From: Planctomycetota bacterium
GTDB lineage: Bacteria > Planctomycetota > Planctomycetia > Pirellulales > Pirellulaceae
Assembly (NCBI GenBank): GCA_014381825.1
Contig: JACNKX010000058.1
Coordinates: 1 to 64,000 of the forward strand
Reading direction: 5' to 3'
Length of the DNA stretch: 64,000 bases
The notes beneath the pieces are model-generated. The model did no database searches and was not told the origin of the DNA. It saw only the letters and a list, made by a program, of their open reading frames with translations. Shown here piece by piece: positions 9,701 through 17,007 of this stretch. The translations under genes were made by a program, and so were the position numbers. Each line of letters begins with the position of its first letter. The first letter of the stretch is position 1.

Positions 9701-10800
9701 ATCAAGGCTTGTTGGAGTGCTGTCTGAGTAAGCGTCCAACGCCCACAAACGCGGCCTTCGCAGTTACACGCAACAACGAGTTCACGTGCAAGATGAAAAC
9801 GCAGGAACCGGCAACCTGGATTGTTGAGTCTTCAGCTCATTCGAAGGTGCTAGAACCGGTGTTGTCGTTTCCTTTTGGGGCAAACTTACACATCAGACTG
9901 GGCCACCCAATTCTTTGGAACAACTGGCTTCTTCGCGGTAGCGAATTGTGGGACATGTCGTCGTCAGAGTACGCGCCAATTCAACTTGGCATCGAGAGCG
10001 TAGATAAAGGTGTGGGCCTAGCATTTAGCTCTGACAGGCAGTGGCTTGTTGTGAATGACATGCAAGACAATTGCGTTGTCTGGAAGCTGTCGACGATTAG
10101 TCATGACATCGTTCCATTCGCCAAGTTGCCCGAGTTAGCTCTCGGATTTAGCCCAGCCGGCGATTTGGTCACATTGCGTGAAGACAGAATCAACCTATGG
10201 ATCGCAAGCGAGGATGGCTTCCCAAGAGAGCCCACTTTAACGATCGATCGTGTGAAAGATCCCCACCTCATAGTTTTCAACGACGATTCGTCCCGCATCG
10301 CGATCGTCACCAGACAATCTGAAGCAAAAGTGTGGAGCATCTCGAAGTCGACGTGTCATCTTCAATTCACTGCCAATAATGTCACAGCTGTGACATTTGC
10401 CAAAGACGACTCAGTCTTTCTCGGAACAAGCCATGGGAAATTAAGCCATTACGATTCCCATGGCCAACGGCTCAATCTCATAGATACATCTGTGGACCGC
10501 CCGATACATTCGGTTGCAGTCAATCCTGCAACAACTCACGCGGCCGCAGCCAGTGGTAGTGCAATTTTCCACTTCGATCTGCGTAACTCATCAGTGTTGG
10601 AGTTGCAACAAAACGCCTCAAACATTCGATCGATTGCTTACTCGCACGACGGGCGCTGGCTAGCGGCACTGCATGAAGGCGGCAGGCAGAATCTTTCGGT
10701 TTGGCCGGTTGATCTCGAGACTCTATTGACGATTGCTAGTGAGACAGCAGGTCGGGAGCTTACGGCAGAAGAACGCCAGACGCATCTTAAACTCGATTAA
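6739..10800 (+). CDS. Ser/Thr protein kinase with transmembrane segment and WD40-like propellers
   Basis: 1353 residues. The kinase domain spans about 84-390: glycine loop LGEGGFGSVY, VALK lysine K114, catalytic loop HCDLKPANIL (D209) and DFG 227-229. The Arg before the catalytic Asp is Cys, making it a non-RD kinase not dependent on activation-loop phosphorylation in the classical way. A transmembrane helix lies at about 412-430, then a coiled coil (435-490) and a long C-terminal part with WD40/propeller-type blades up to about 1330, which would lie on the other side of the membrane and could sense or bind partners. The N-terminal 80 residues are helical, as in many planctomycete kinases. 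The gene is followed on the opposite strand by an ECF sigma factor, the usual genomic partner of such kinases, though normally both are on one strand. Confidence 0.85.
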   Translation: MTPEQYHQAKQCYFDVINAKPTDRKVLLAAIDDLEVRVHVEKLVAADGEVGSNDEFLAPITTNFSEIRSSPIDRDLLIGREIGEYRILERLGEGGFGSVYRAVRTDFKQEVALKLIRGDQHMRGDIVRRFQHERQYLAMLSHPHIAQIFNAGITNEGGPYFIMEFVRGANAITTYCDQQCFTISDRLKLFQSVCGAVQHSHNCGIIHCDLKPANILVSETGELKIVDFGVSRMASNQQQADYTISELPGASPLTPEYASPEQLRGHRPTTHSDVYALGVVLYELLVGTRPFALSGRSYDEAIGILRDEFPKPPSEALSHAISSRSSEGGRQGVAKRAELRQSEPKDLRRFIRGDLDTIVMMAMQKEVDRRYASPKDLADDIVRFFKREPLLARPDSSAYRIRRFAERNRLGVAVGTLVIIAVFGALFAVSYGKHVAEAALAEKSQSLVERDAAFDKAEELRLLESHQRSLAEKRLGLAEARRLTATAYNCLASDVVLGLLLARESIHLQQSQGNGEMPEAQAIQFMIDTLKHHGGTLRYESDEPIAFLERVPNRGAIVVGTRSGELRVIAISPNDTLENIESSFKVNSTVDRVAIANNGRYLACLGQRDKERVMNAMDLNSHSQTQRHIRSGYGDHDKIVWSSDSANVLVSRAGGEISSLAFDGEELSPASVIFKAEDVDGLMGGLDVCIVATTPLLVAALGTQSVKVHRLEGRNAELLTDFRDESFFPQQAIASGDASSFAIWGFTDVHCFFDKGERGYSKPLAKLAVSPYRSDRDMNRITVVSYMSNDEFLVVGTSEGDLLAWSLVNIDDENVAPLFKSHVSGAVTCLDYDDATRCIVAGTTQGKLYAWVIDEIIGARTTPNVILQAHPGPIQDIKIISEEGILVSTDDHYVRKFRLNAPVPSELDEQSYFGPYRTDFSRVRAPAIQAAIPIQMSIPDYSLSSSEIYFTDGDRWIQNTATGDRDQNDVALQNNAGFPYGAVRVDGHQGLLECCLSKRPTPTNAAFAVTRNNEFTCKMKTQEPATWIVESSAHSKVLEPVLSFPFGANLHIRLGHPILWNNWLLRGSELWDMSSSEYAPIQLGIESVDKGVGLAFSSDRQWLVVNDMQDNCVVWKLSTISHDIVPFAKLPELALGFSPAGDLVTLREDRINLWIASEDGFPREPTLTIDRVKDPHLIVFNDDSSRIAIVTRQSEAKVWSISKSTCHLQFTANNVTAVTFAKDDSVFLGTSHGKLSHYDSHGQRLNLIDTSVDRPIHSVAVNPATTHAAAASGSAIFHFDLRNSSVLELQQNASNIRSIAYSHDGRWLAALHEGGRQNLSVWPVDLETLLTIASETAGRELTAEERQTHLKLD

Positions 10801-10825
10801 CAAGCTTTCATCGCCAATATCGCGT

Positions 10826-11494
10826 TCACGAGTCGTGCCGGCTAGTTCGCTCGTCGATCATCAACTTTAGCTGAGATTTTGCCGCCCGCCATTCGCTATC
10901 TGCCGCTCCTTCGCTTAGACCGAGCACTCCAGCGACGCCTTTGAGAGTCATGCCCGCGAGAAAACGCATCCAGACTATCTGTGCGCCTTGTTCATCCAGA
11001 ATCGCAAGTTCGTCGATCACATCGCTCAGTTCCCCGAAACCAAGGCCATATTGGCCACGGACCTGATCCAAAAAAGTGTCCAATGGCTCTGGAACTTCGC
11101 GTGTGCGAGTATCATCAGACGAGAATTGGAGGGACTCGTCCGCGACAATCTCAAGTACCACATCTGGAAGACGATTTAAATCACCGCCACGTTTGTTTGC
11201 TGACCTTGCCCGTTCATGCTCAATCAGCAATTGACGCATCGCTCGCAATGCTGTGAAGTAAAATAATCGCGAGTTCTCCGGATGCCTTAGTTCATCCCTT
11301 GCTACTAGCCGCAAAAACACCTCGTTTACCAATGCAGTTGGCTGCAGCGTGTGATTTGCTCGTTCACGCATCATTAGCCGTCGCGCTTGTTTCCTGAGTT
11401 CATTGAAGACTCTAGAAAACAGTTGGCTAGTCGCAGATTCGTCGCCCTGTGCCAAGCGATCAAGGAGTTGTGTGACGCTATGCTCTTCGCTCAT
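10826..11494 (-). CDS. ECF-type sigma factor (Sigma70_ECF family)
   Basis: 222 residues. Region 2 runs from about 5 to 95, with the characteristic TLQPTALVNEVFLRLV stretch of the Pfam Sigma70_ECF group abundant in planctomycetes, and FTALRAMRQLLIEHER. A linker of about 45 residues is followed by sigma region 4 (about 155-215), with VWMRFLAGMTLKGVAGVLGLS as the helix-turn-helix. It directs RNA polymerase to an unknown regulon. It is convergent with the kinase gene (25 bp between stops); a functional kinase-sigma link is inferred from family context only. No anti-sigma gene is adjacent. Confidence 0.85.
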   Translation of the reverse strand: MSEEHSVTQLLDRLAQGDESATSQLFSRVFNELRKQARRLMMRERANHTLQPTALVNEVFLRLVARDELRHPENSRLFYFTALRAMRQLLIEHERARSANKRGGDLNRLPDVVLEIVADESLQFSSDDTRTREVPEPLDTFLDQVRGQYGLGFGELSDVIDELAILDEQGAQIVWMRFLAGMTLKGVAGVLGLSEGAADSEWRAAKSQLKLMIDERTSRHDS

Positions 11495-11845
11495 CTACAG
11501 CTCCGTTGCCCTGGTCTTTTGTCTTCTGCAAATCTAAACAATTGTCGTCGCCAATGTCACAGTTGCCGACCGTCTGAAAGTACAAATCATCATTAGTAAC
11601 GGCAGTTGCAGCAAGCACACAGGAGCCGATGTTCAGACTACGTCCGACGCAAAGCATGTGAATTTCGAGCAAGCGAGTCAGCCGTCGACTTGCCAAAGCC
11701 TCCAAACTTACCGATTCTGAGCTCAGATGATTACATGCCCCTCCCTCCTGCGCTGGCGTGCGGGACGAGATGAAGATGATGTGTCCGGGATTCCGGTGAC
11801 AGCCTGCAAAACCAATATGCGATCGTGTTTCGGCGTACCGCCTCG
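11495..11845. other. intergenic, upstream of the sigma factor
   Basis: No supported gene. A minus-strand frame (11478-11705) overlaps the sigma start by a few bases and contains a short plausible stretch with several Cys, but it has no recognisable domain and no clear ribosome site. The promoter of the sigma factor should lie in this segment. No terminator or repeat was noticed. Confidence 0.4.
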
Positions 11846-12505
11846 TTAGTCTTCAGACACGGCACCGAAGGCCCACGTTGCTTGCTGTATCGCATCGTTG
11901 ATCGCGGAGTACAATTCGTCCGAGATTTTCTGATAGCGGTTACTCTCGGAGCCGGATTCGATGTATAGATCATTCCACGCCCCCATCCCACCAAATACCC
12001 AAGCGTTATAGGCTGCTGCAAAGAGACGCCGGCCGATTTCTGGTTAGGAGTTGAGGCACATGAATTCAATATGGTCTGGGAATGAAATCGGTTGCAGCGT
12101 ATCGAGGGCGTCCATCGCCGTTTGAAACCGACTGGCCCACGCGTCAAGTTGATGTTGCGCTGCGAACTCTTGCGTCGCAACTAGAGCAGTAACCAATCGC
12201 GAAGCGGCTACGTCTAGGTCTGGGCGAGGTGTGTGAGAGTGCTCGCTGGAGCCTTCAACACAACCATACGTGCCGGCCCAAATGCGCCTGTCAGGTGCAC
12301 GTTGGTTGGTAACCTCCCAACGAGCCGTCCATATCTCGGTAGAAGACCCGGTTGATACGACAAGTCGCCAATCACCGCCACCACCCACGAACGCCGCCAG
12401 TTGATGATTGGGTACGTCGTTATCACTCTGCGGCAAAAAGGTAAGCCATGTTTGAACCGCATGGTTTTGCGAAAGACATTTCAACCATTCATTCGGATCA
12501 TTCAT
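11846..12505 (-). pseudogene. hypothetical cytosolic protein with in-frame nonsense codon
   Basis: From ATG at 12505 (MNDPNEWLKCL) the frame runs 153 codons to TAA at 12044-12046. The same frame then continues sensibly for 65 more codons (starting PEIGRRLFAAAYNAW) and contains a VFGGMGAWNDL motif before the next stop at 11846. The whole therefore looks like a 219-residue protein interrupted by one stop. The VFGGMGxWND motif is, from memory, common in small uncharacterised proteins, some of them suspected immunity proteins. The start codon lies within the 3' end of the upstream gene, so translation was coupled. An error in the sequence could also explain the stop. Confidence 0.6.
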
Positions 12506-12695
12506 TCGGATCTTTGTGGCGCTCGACTTCTCGGTACTTGCCGAACAGTCCCTTCTTAAGATCGACAAACCGCACCGAATCGCAGAATCTGAAGTCAGCG
12601 TGATTTGGGTAGAAGGTCTTTGGGCCAAAACATCCTGAGAGAACGCCATTCGCCGCCGACGTCAGTGTAACTAGTTGTGATAGTGTCCCAATCAT
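12498..12695 (-). CDS. small hypothetical protein, coupled to the next gene
   Basis: 65 residues. The ATG at 12695 is preceded by AGGAG with a 9-base spacer, a good ribosome site. The N-terminus is mildly hydrophobic with a possible lipobox-like LSGC (Cys22) but without positive charges before it, so export is uncertain. The C-terminal half is basic (FRFCDSVRFVDLKKGLFGKYREVER). Its last codons overlap the start of the downstream interrupted gene by 8 bp, which indicates a two-gene operon. No family was recognised. Confidence 0.45.
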   Translation of the reverse strand: MIGTLSQLVTLTSAANGVLSGCFGPKTFYPNHADFRFCDSVRFVDLKKGLFGKYREVERHKDPNE

Positions 12696-12974
12696 TCAGT
12701 TTTGCTCCTGCCGAGTAACTCGTCGCTAGTCCGTTCATGCTAATAGGTGATCAATCTGAGCAGATTCACGATATCGAGGGGAGATGAATGGGACAAGCAT
12801 CTTCAGATCTAGACGTCCATGGTCCGGCGAGCCTGTCGAATGTATTAGTCGCTGATTCTACGACGACTTAAGGATCACGACTCAGATAGGTGGGACGCCC
12901 ATCGACGAACTCAACTGTTCCGGAAATGTAGCGGCACGGGCGTTGCGCAGGACAGACCGAGTCGTCGCAGCCCC

Positions 12975-13535
12975 ATGGTGAAGGTCATCTCAATGTTTGA
13001 CAGTCGCTGCGAAGTGTTGAGAATGCTGGTAGCACAAATGCTTTTCATGAAAGAAACTCTCATGTCAGTCGCCCACACCAGCAGAATCCAGATTGCCAAG
13101 CACGAAGGACCGCACCGAACCGCACGGATTGAAGGATTTGACGAACCACTTCACTTCGGCATTCATGGTGGTATCAAGCACTTCTATCAAGAGAAGTACG
13201 GACGCGAAATCATTGGTCCCGAGTATCCAGCCACACTTGATCACATGATTGCCGGTGTCGCCGGATGACTGCTCGGCACCTTCGGAGCCGCACTGGATGT
13301 GCGGGAGATCAAGTCGGCTGAAAATCTCATGGCAGATGTTGAAGGAGATATCGAGGAAGTCGACGGTGTGCTGAAGATCACGAAGATTCATCTTCGCTAC
13401 CGACTTAAGATTCCTGTAGGGACTCGTGATAAAATGGATCGAGTGTTGGCGACGTACTCGGAGAAGTGTCCAGCGTATCAGAGTGTCAAAGGCTGTATTG
13501 AGTGCAACTGGGACGTCGAGGCCACGGAGGAGTAA
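12975..13535 (+). CDS. OsmC-family peroxidase/redox protein with in-frame TGA (candidate selenoprotein)
   Basis: Two frames separated by one TGA (13266-13268) are in register and together give an OsmC/Ohr-type protein. The upstream part ends PATLDHMIAGVAG, the TGA takes the next position, and the sequence resumes LLGTFGAALDVREI. In OsmC proteins this position is the peroxidatic Cys. The resolving Cys is present in EKCPAYQ, 67 residues later; the known E. coli pair Cys59/Cys125 is 66 apart. OsmC-like Sec proteins are known from earlier selenoproteome surveys. A stem-loop fitting the bacterial SECIS pattern follows at 13288-13304. The start is uncertain: ATG 13062 (MSVAHTSR) fits homologues as I recall them and gives 157 residues with the TGA as residue 69, while 12993 has a better ribosome site (GAAGG). 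The alternative is a Cys-to-stop pseudogene, which the decayed neighbourhood makes possible. Confidence 0.7.
13288..13304 (+). promoter_or_regulatory. SECIS-like stem-loop
   Basis: CCGCAC-TGGAT-GTGCGG: a perfect 6-bp stem with a 5-base loop. The loop starts 25 nucleotides after the TGA, and its second base is G. Published bacterial SECIS models ask for an apical loop about 16-37 nt from UGA with a G among its first two bases. Coding constraints alone could also produce such a hairpin. Confidence 0.4.
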
Positions 13536-13904
13536 GGTAACTCGCACCTTGTCTGCCTACGAGTCCCGCTCGCACATCTTCACGCATCCATCCAGAAGTT
13601 CCGACGATTCTCAATCGAGATATTGTGCAGCTTCTCATTGGCTCCCGGCTGTAGTTGTTTGGGAAGCTTGATGTTCCAATGGTCGACAACCAACCGACCC
13701 CATGCCGTCGATGAGGCAGCATCTACGCAGTCTAAGGCCGCAGTACCATCTGAAAACTACGGACGAATCGTCTGATAGAAGGTGCATAAAGTCGCAAGAA
13801 AGCCGTTCGGAGGGTTGCGTGCAGGGCGACATCGGGCACAAAATCCCTTTCCGTAGAAAAGTTACGAGCCGACTGAGTCAGGTAGCGCAGGAGCATCTTC
13901 GACA
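13536..13904. other. intergenic, nothing recognised
   Basis: No frame in this segment has a recognisable domain or a consistent ribosome site. It separates the decayed accessory stretch from the regular chromosomal genes that follow. Confidence 0.4.
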
Positions 13905-15608
13905 GTGGAATCAAACTGTTCGTCCGAGGCCTCGTCCGCGGGGAATTTTGAAGCCCCACATCCGGGCGCGAAAAACATGCCGCGTTGGGAAACCGGCAAG
14001 TTGATCGAGACGCCGACATTCACCTGGAAGAACTGGTTCGCGCTTCTCGGTCCGGGCTTGCTGATGGGTGGCGCGGCGATCGGCGGTGGCGAGTGGCTAG
14101 TTGGCCCCAAGGTGACCGCCGTCTATGGCGGAGCGCTGTTGTGGTTGGCGACGCTGTCCGTGCTCGGCCAGGTGATTTACAACATCGAAATCAGTCGATA
14201 CACGCTCTATTCAGGCGAGCCGATTTTCACCGGAAAATTTCGCACGTTGCCGGGACCTCACTTTTGGTTGCTGGCATATCTGCTTTTCGATTTCGGTTCC
14301 GTGTTCCCGTACCTGGCCGCGAACGCAGCGACGCCCGTCGCGACGTTGATCAAAGGGGGCGTCGTGCCGCAGCCCGAAGAAATTGCCAGCGACTTCTGGT
14401 TAATGAAGGGGCTGGCTTACATTATCTTTATCGGTGCGCTAGTGCCTCTGCTATTTGGCGGCAAAATCTACAACTCGCTGAAAGCGGTGATGACGTTTAA
14501 AATCGTCGTCGTTTTCGCCTTTCTGCTGTTCTTGGCCGCGTTCTTTTCGACTCCCGATACCTGGGTTGAGATCATGACGGGATTCTTTAAGTTCGGCAGC
14601 GTTCCGATCGAAGTCGCGGATGCGCCTACCGTGCGAGGCAGCAATGTTGACAACATCTTCGTTTCACTGGCCGAGGGTCGTGGGTTTCCCGACATTGACT
14701 TCACCTTAATCGGTTTCATCGCTGCGCTTGCCGCGATCGCCGGTTCCGGCGGCCTGTCCAACACGCCCGTCAGCAACTATACGCGAGATCAAGGTTGGGG
14801 AATGGGTCACCATGTTGGTGCGATCCCCAGCGCAATCGGCGGTCAGAACCTGGAACTGTCGCACGTTGGTTGCGTCTTTGAGGTCAATGAAGAGTCGCTC
14901 GTGTGGTGGCGCAAGTGGTATCGGCACGTCATGCGGGATCAACTTGCCGTTTGGCTCCCGGCGTGTTTCATCGGCCTGGCATTGCCCGCCATGTTATCTG
15001 TTCAGTTTCTGCCGTATGGCACACAAACGGATAGCTGGACCTCGGCCGTCATGACTGCTGGCGGAGTGCAAGATAGCGTAACCGCAGCATCGGGAGTGGG
15101 CTTGGGCAAGTTCTGCTGGTTTATGACAATTTTCTGCGGGTTCCTGGTGCTTGCCCCGACCATGTCGACGTCCGCCGACGGTATCATCCGTCGCTGGGTC
15201 GATGTGTTTTGGACCAGCAGTGGGCGGATGCGGAAAATGGACCCCAAGGCGATCAAGGTCGTCTATGTCCGCGTACTTGTGGGATACTCAGCCTTCGGTC
15301 TCCTCATGCTGTCGCTCGATCCGGGAGCCTTAATTCAATACGCCACGATGTGTTTCAACATTGCCCTGGGATTCAGTTGCTGGCACACGATCGTGATCAA
15401 CTCAACCTTGTTGCCGCGCGAGCTGCGGCCCGGCTGGTTTATTCGAATTGCCTTGTCCCTGTCCGGCGTGTTTTTCTTGTTGCTCGGTTCACTGAGTGTT
15501 TACAAACAAACTGGCCCCGTGGTGCTGGCGATTATTCTGAGCATTGTCGCCATACTGTTGTTTCTTCTGATCTTCCTGGCACGGCGAGCGGCGGCGGAAA
15601 CTTCTTGA
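13905..15608 (+). CDS. Nramp-family divalent-metal (Mn/Fe) transporter homologue
   Basis: 567 residues from GTG 13905 (GGAG 11 bases upstream); ATG 13977 (MPRWETGKL) is an alternative. An inner-membrane transporter with about 11-12 hydrophobic segments. The first core helix carries LLGPGLLMGGAAIGGGEWLVGP, comparable to the metal-binding helix 1 region of Nramp, but the canonical DPGN is not present, so the substrate is uncertain. GSGGLSNTPVSNYTRDQGWGMG around residues 280-302 would be the helix-6-side loop. Planctomycetes carry many such Nramp-like paralogues. It is transcribed towards the M20 peptidase (convergent, 46 bp). Confidence 0.75.
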   Translation: MESNCSSEASSAGNFEAPHPGAKNMPRWETGKLIETPTFTWKNWFALLGPGLLMGGAAIGGGEWLVGPKVTAVYGGALLWLATLSVLGQVIYNIEISRYTLYSGEPIFTGKFRTLPGPHFWLLAYLLFDFGSVFPYLAANAATPVATLIKGGVVPQPEEIASDFWLMKGLAYIIFIGALVPLLFGGKIYNSLKAVMTFKIVVVFAFLLFLAAFFSTPDTWVEIMTGFFKFGSVPIEVADAPTVRGSNVDNIFVSLAEGRGFPDIDFTLIGFIAALAAIAGSGGLSNTPVSNYTRDQGWGMGHHVGAIPSAIGGQNLELSHVGCVFEVNEESLVWWRKWYRHVMRDQLAVWLPACFIGLALPAMLSVQFLPYGTQTDSWTSAVMTAGGVQDSVTAASGVGLGKFCWFMTIFCGFLVLAPTMSTSADGIIRRWVDVFWTSSGRMRKMDPKAIKVVYVRVLVGYSAFGLLMLSLDPGALIQYATMCFNIALGFSCWHTIVINSTLLPRELRPGWFIRIALSLSGVFFLLLGSLSVYKQTGPVVLAIILSIVAILLFLLIFLARRAAAETS

Positions 15609-15654
15609 CACGCGTCGCCGGCTGCATCACGTCGAATTGTTTTCGCGACACGAT

Positions 15655-16827
15655 TCAACTTGTCTTACAGAATTCGACGGCCGTTAGCGCATAGACCAAT
15701 GCGACCCGAACCAGTTCATCAGCGGCGACTTCCTCGTGCAGCGTATGTGCCCCTTTTGCATCGGGACCGTGAGTGATTGCCGGGATGCCAGCACGATTGA
15801 CGAATTCGTTACCGTCATCGACGAATGGTTTGGCACCAATCGACAGTGTGTTGCCGGTCGCCATTTGATGTGCTGATTGGAACGCCGCGACGAACGGCTG
15901 CGAAGTATCGATCTCATAAGCATCGCGAGCCACCTGAAAGCGCCCTTCGATCTGCACTCCCCACCGTTCAGCGACCTCGGCGAGAATCTGCCGATACTGA
16001 TCTTCTGCGTCTTGCATGACAGTGCCGGGCAACCAGCGCCGCGTACCCGCGAGGGTGCATTCGATCGGTGCTTGGTTATAGATTTCGCCTGCTGTGATCT
16101 GTCCGACGAACAGGCTCTCGCGTCCCGCCAGCGGATGCGAGAGTTGCTTCAGTTCTTCATCCAATTCCGCAAAGCGTTGTACAACTTCGGCAGCAGCGCC
16201 GATAACGCTCGGCTGTTCGCTGCCGCCAAGTACTTCATGAACGGGGTCTCCTGCGCGTGTAATCTTCACATTCAACACCGACAAACCGCGGCCGATTATT
16301 GGCAATGGATCGGCCAGGTACTCCGGCAGCAACACGGCATCGCCAATATAGCCTTCATCGATTAAGCCATTGACATGAGTCCCGTCGCCCCAAGGCGTTT
16401 CATGAAGGTCATGGGCCGTCAGCAGAACCGCGCCGGCCGTCAACAGGCCCGTCTCGCGCAACGCCCGCATCGCCTCGACACAAGCCGCGATACCGCCCTT
16501 CATGTCCGAACAGCCGCTGCCATACAACAAACCGTTCTCGACTCGCGGCGGGACAAACGGCAAGTGTACCGTATCGAGATGCCCGTTGAACTGCAACGTC
16601 TTGCCCGGCTGTCCGCTTTCGTAGCGTGAAACAACGGCGGGGGCCTCCGGCCAACCTGCCGGTGGTCGCTCGACGGAGAACTCCTCTGCTTGCAGGATTT
16701 CGTCCAATCGATTCAACACATTTGCTGCCGAGCGTGTTGGGCTGGGAACTTCGACCAACCTGATCGCAGTATCCAGCAACCGATCATACTGAATCGCTTC
16801 GGCCAGTTCTTTCGTGACGTCTTGCAT
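15655..16827 (-). CDS. M20-family metallopeptidase (ArgE/DapE/ACY1-like)
   Basis: 390 residues from ATG 16827 (MQDVTKELAEA); the longer open frame upstream lacks homology. The di-zinc amidohydrolase/peptidase fold is shown by NGHLDTVH (His83, Asp85), GSGCSDMKGG (bridging Asp108), a Glu in HDLHETPWG (Glu143, the expected catalytic Glu position) and a C-terminal dimerisation insert followed by GPDAKGAHTLHEEV (His ligand near the end). It removes acyl groups or N-terminal residues from an unknown substrate in the cytoplasm. It is divergent from the PQQ/heme dehydrogenase gene, with a shared promoter region of about 180 bp. Confidence 0.85.
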   Translation of the reverse strand: MQDVTKELAEAIQYDRLLDTAIRLVEVPSPTRSAANVLNRLDEILQAEEFSVERPPAGWPEAPAVVSRYESGQPGKTLQFNGHLDTVHLPFVPPRVENGLLYGSGCSDMKGGIAACVEAMRALRETGLLTAGAVLLTAHDLHETPWGDGTHVNGLIDEGYIGDAVLLPEYLADPLPIIGRGLSVLNVKITRAGDPVHEVLGGSEQPSVIGAAAEVVQRFAELDEELKQLSHPLAGRESLFVGQITAGEIYNQAPIECTLAGTRRWLPGTVMQDAEDQYRQILAEVAERWGVQIEGRFQVARDAYEIDTSQPFVAAFQSAHQMATGNTLSIGAKPFVDDGNEFVNRAGIPAITHGPDAKGAHTLHEEVAADELVRVALVYALTAVEFCKTS

Positions 16828-17007
16828 AGGAAGTCTCTTTCGATGTCTCGGATTCTCTTGATTCGCGCAGTATGTTATGCCCGGTTGTGAATCGAGATGA
16901 AAGCAGACAACGGTGATCAAGGGCAAAAAGTGATTGATGCCACGTGTCAGTCGCATATACTCGGAGGGAATTCTGCCCCCGACCTGTGATCCCAGAGAGG
17001 ACACCTG

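Noticed and set aside
11478-11705. Minus-strand frame overlapping the sigma-factor start
   Set aside because: Short plausible stretch only, no clear start signal and no recognisable family.
13272-13291. A second hairpin closer to the TGA of the OsmC gene (CGGC/GCCG)
   Set aside because: Short stem with an A-A mismatch, no G in the loop start, and too close to the UGA for a bacterial SECIS; the hairpin at 13288-13304 fits better.
13486-14019. Minus-strand frames opposite the Nramp start
   Set aside because: Antisense shadows without domain signal.
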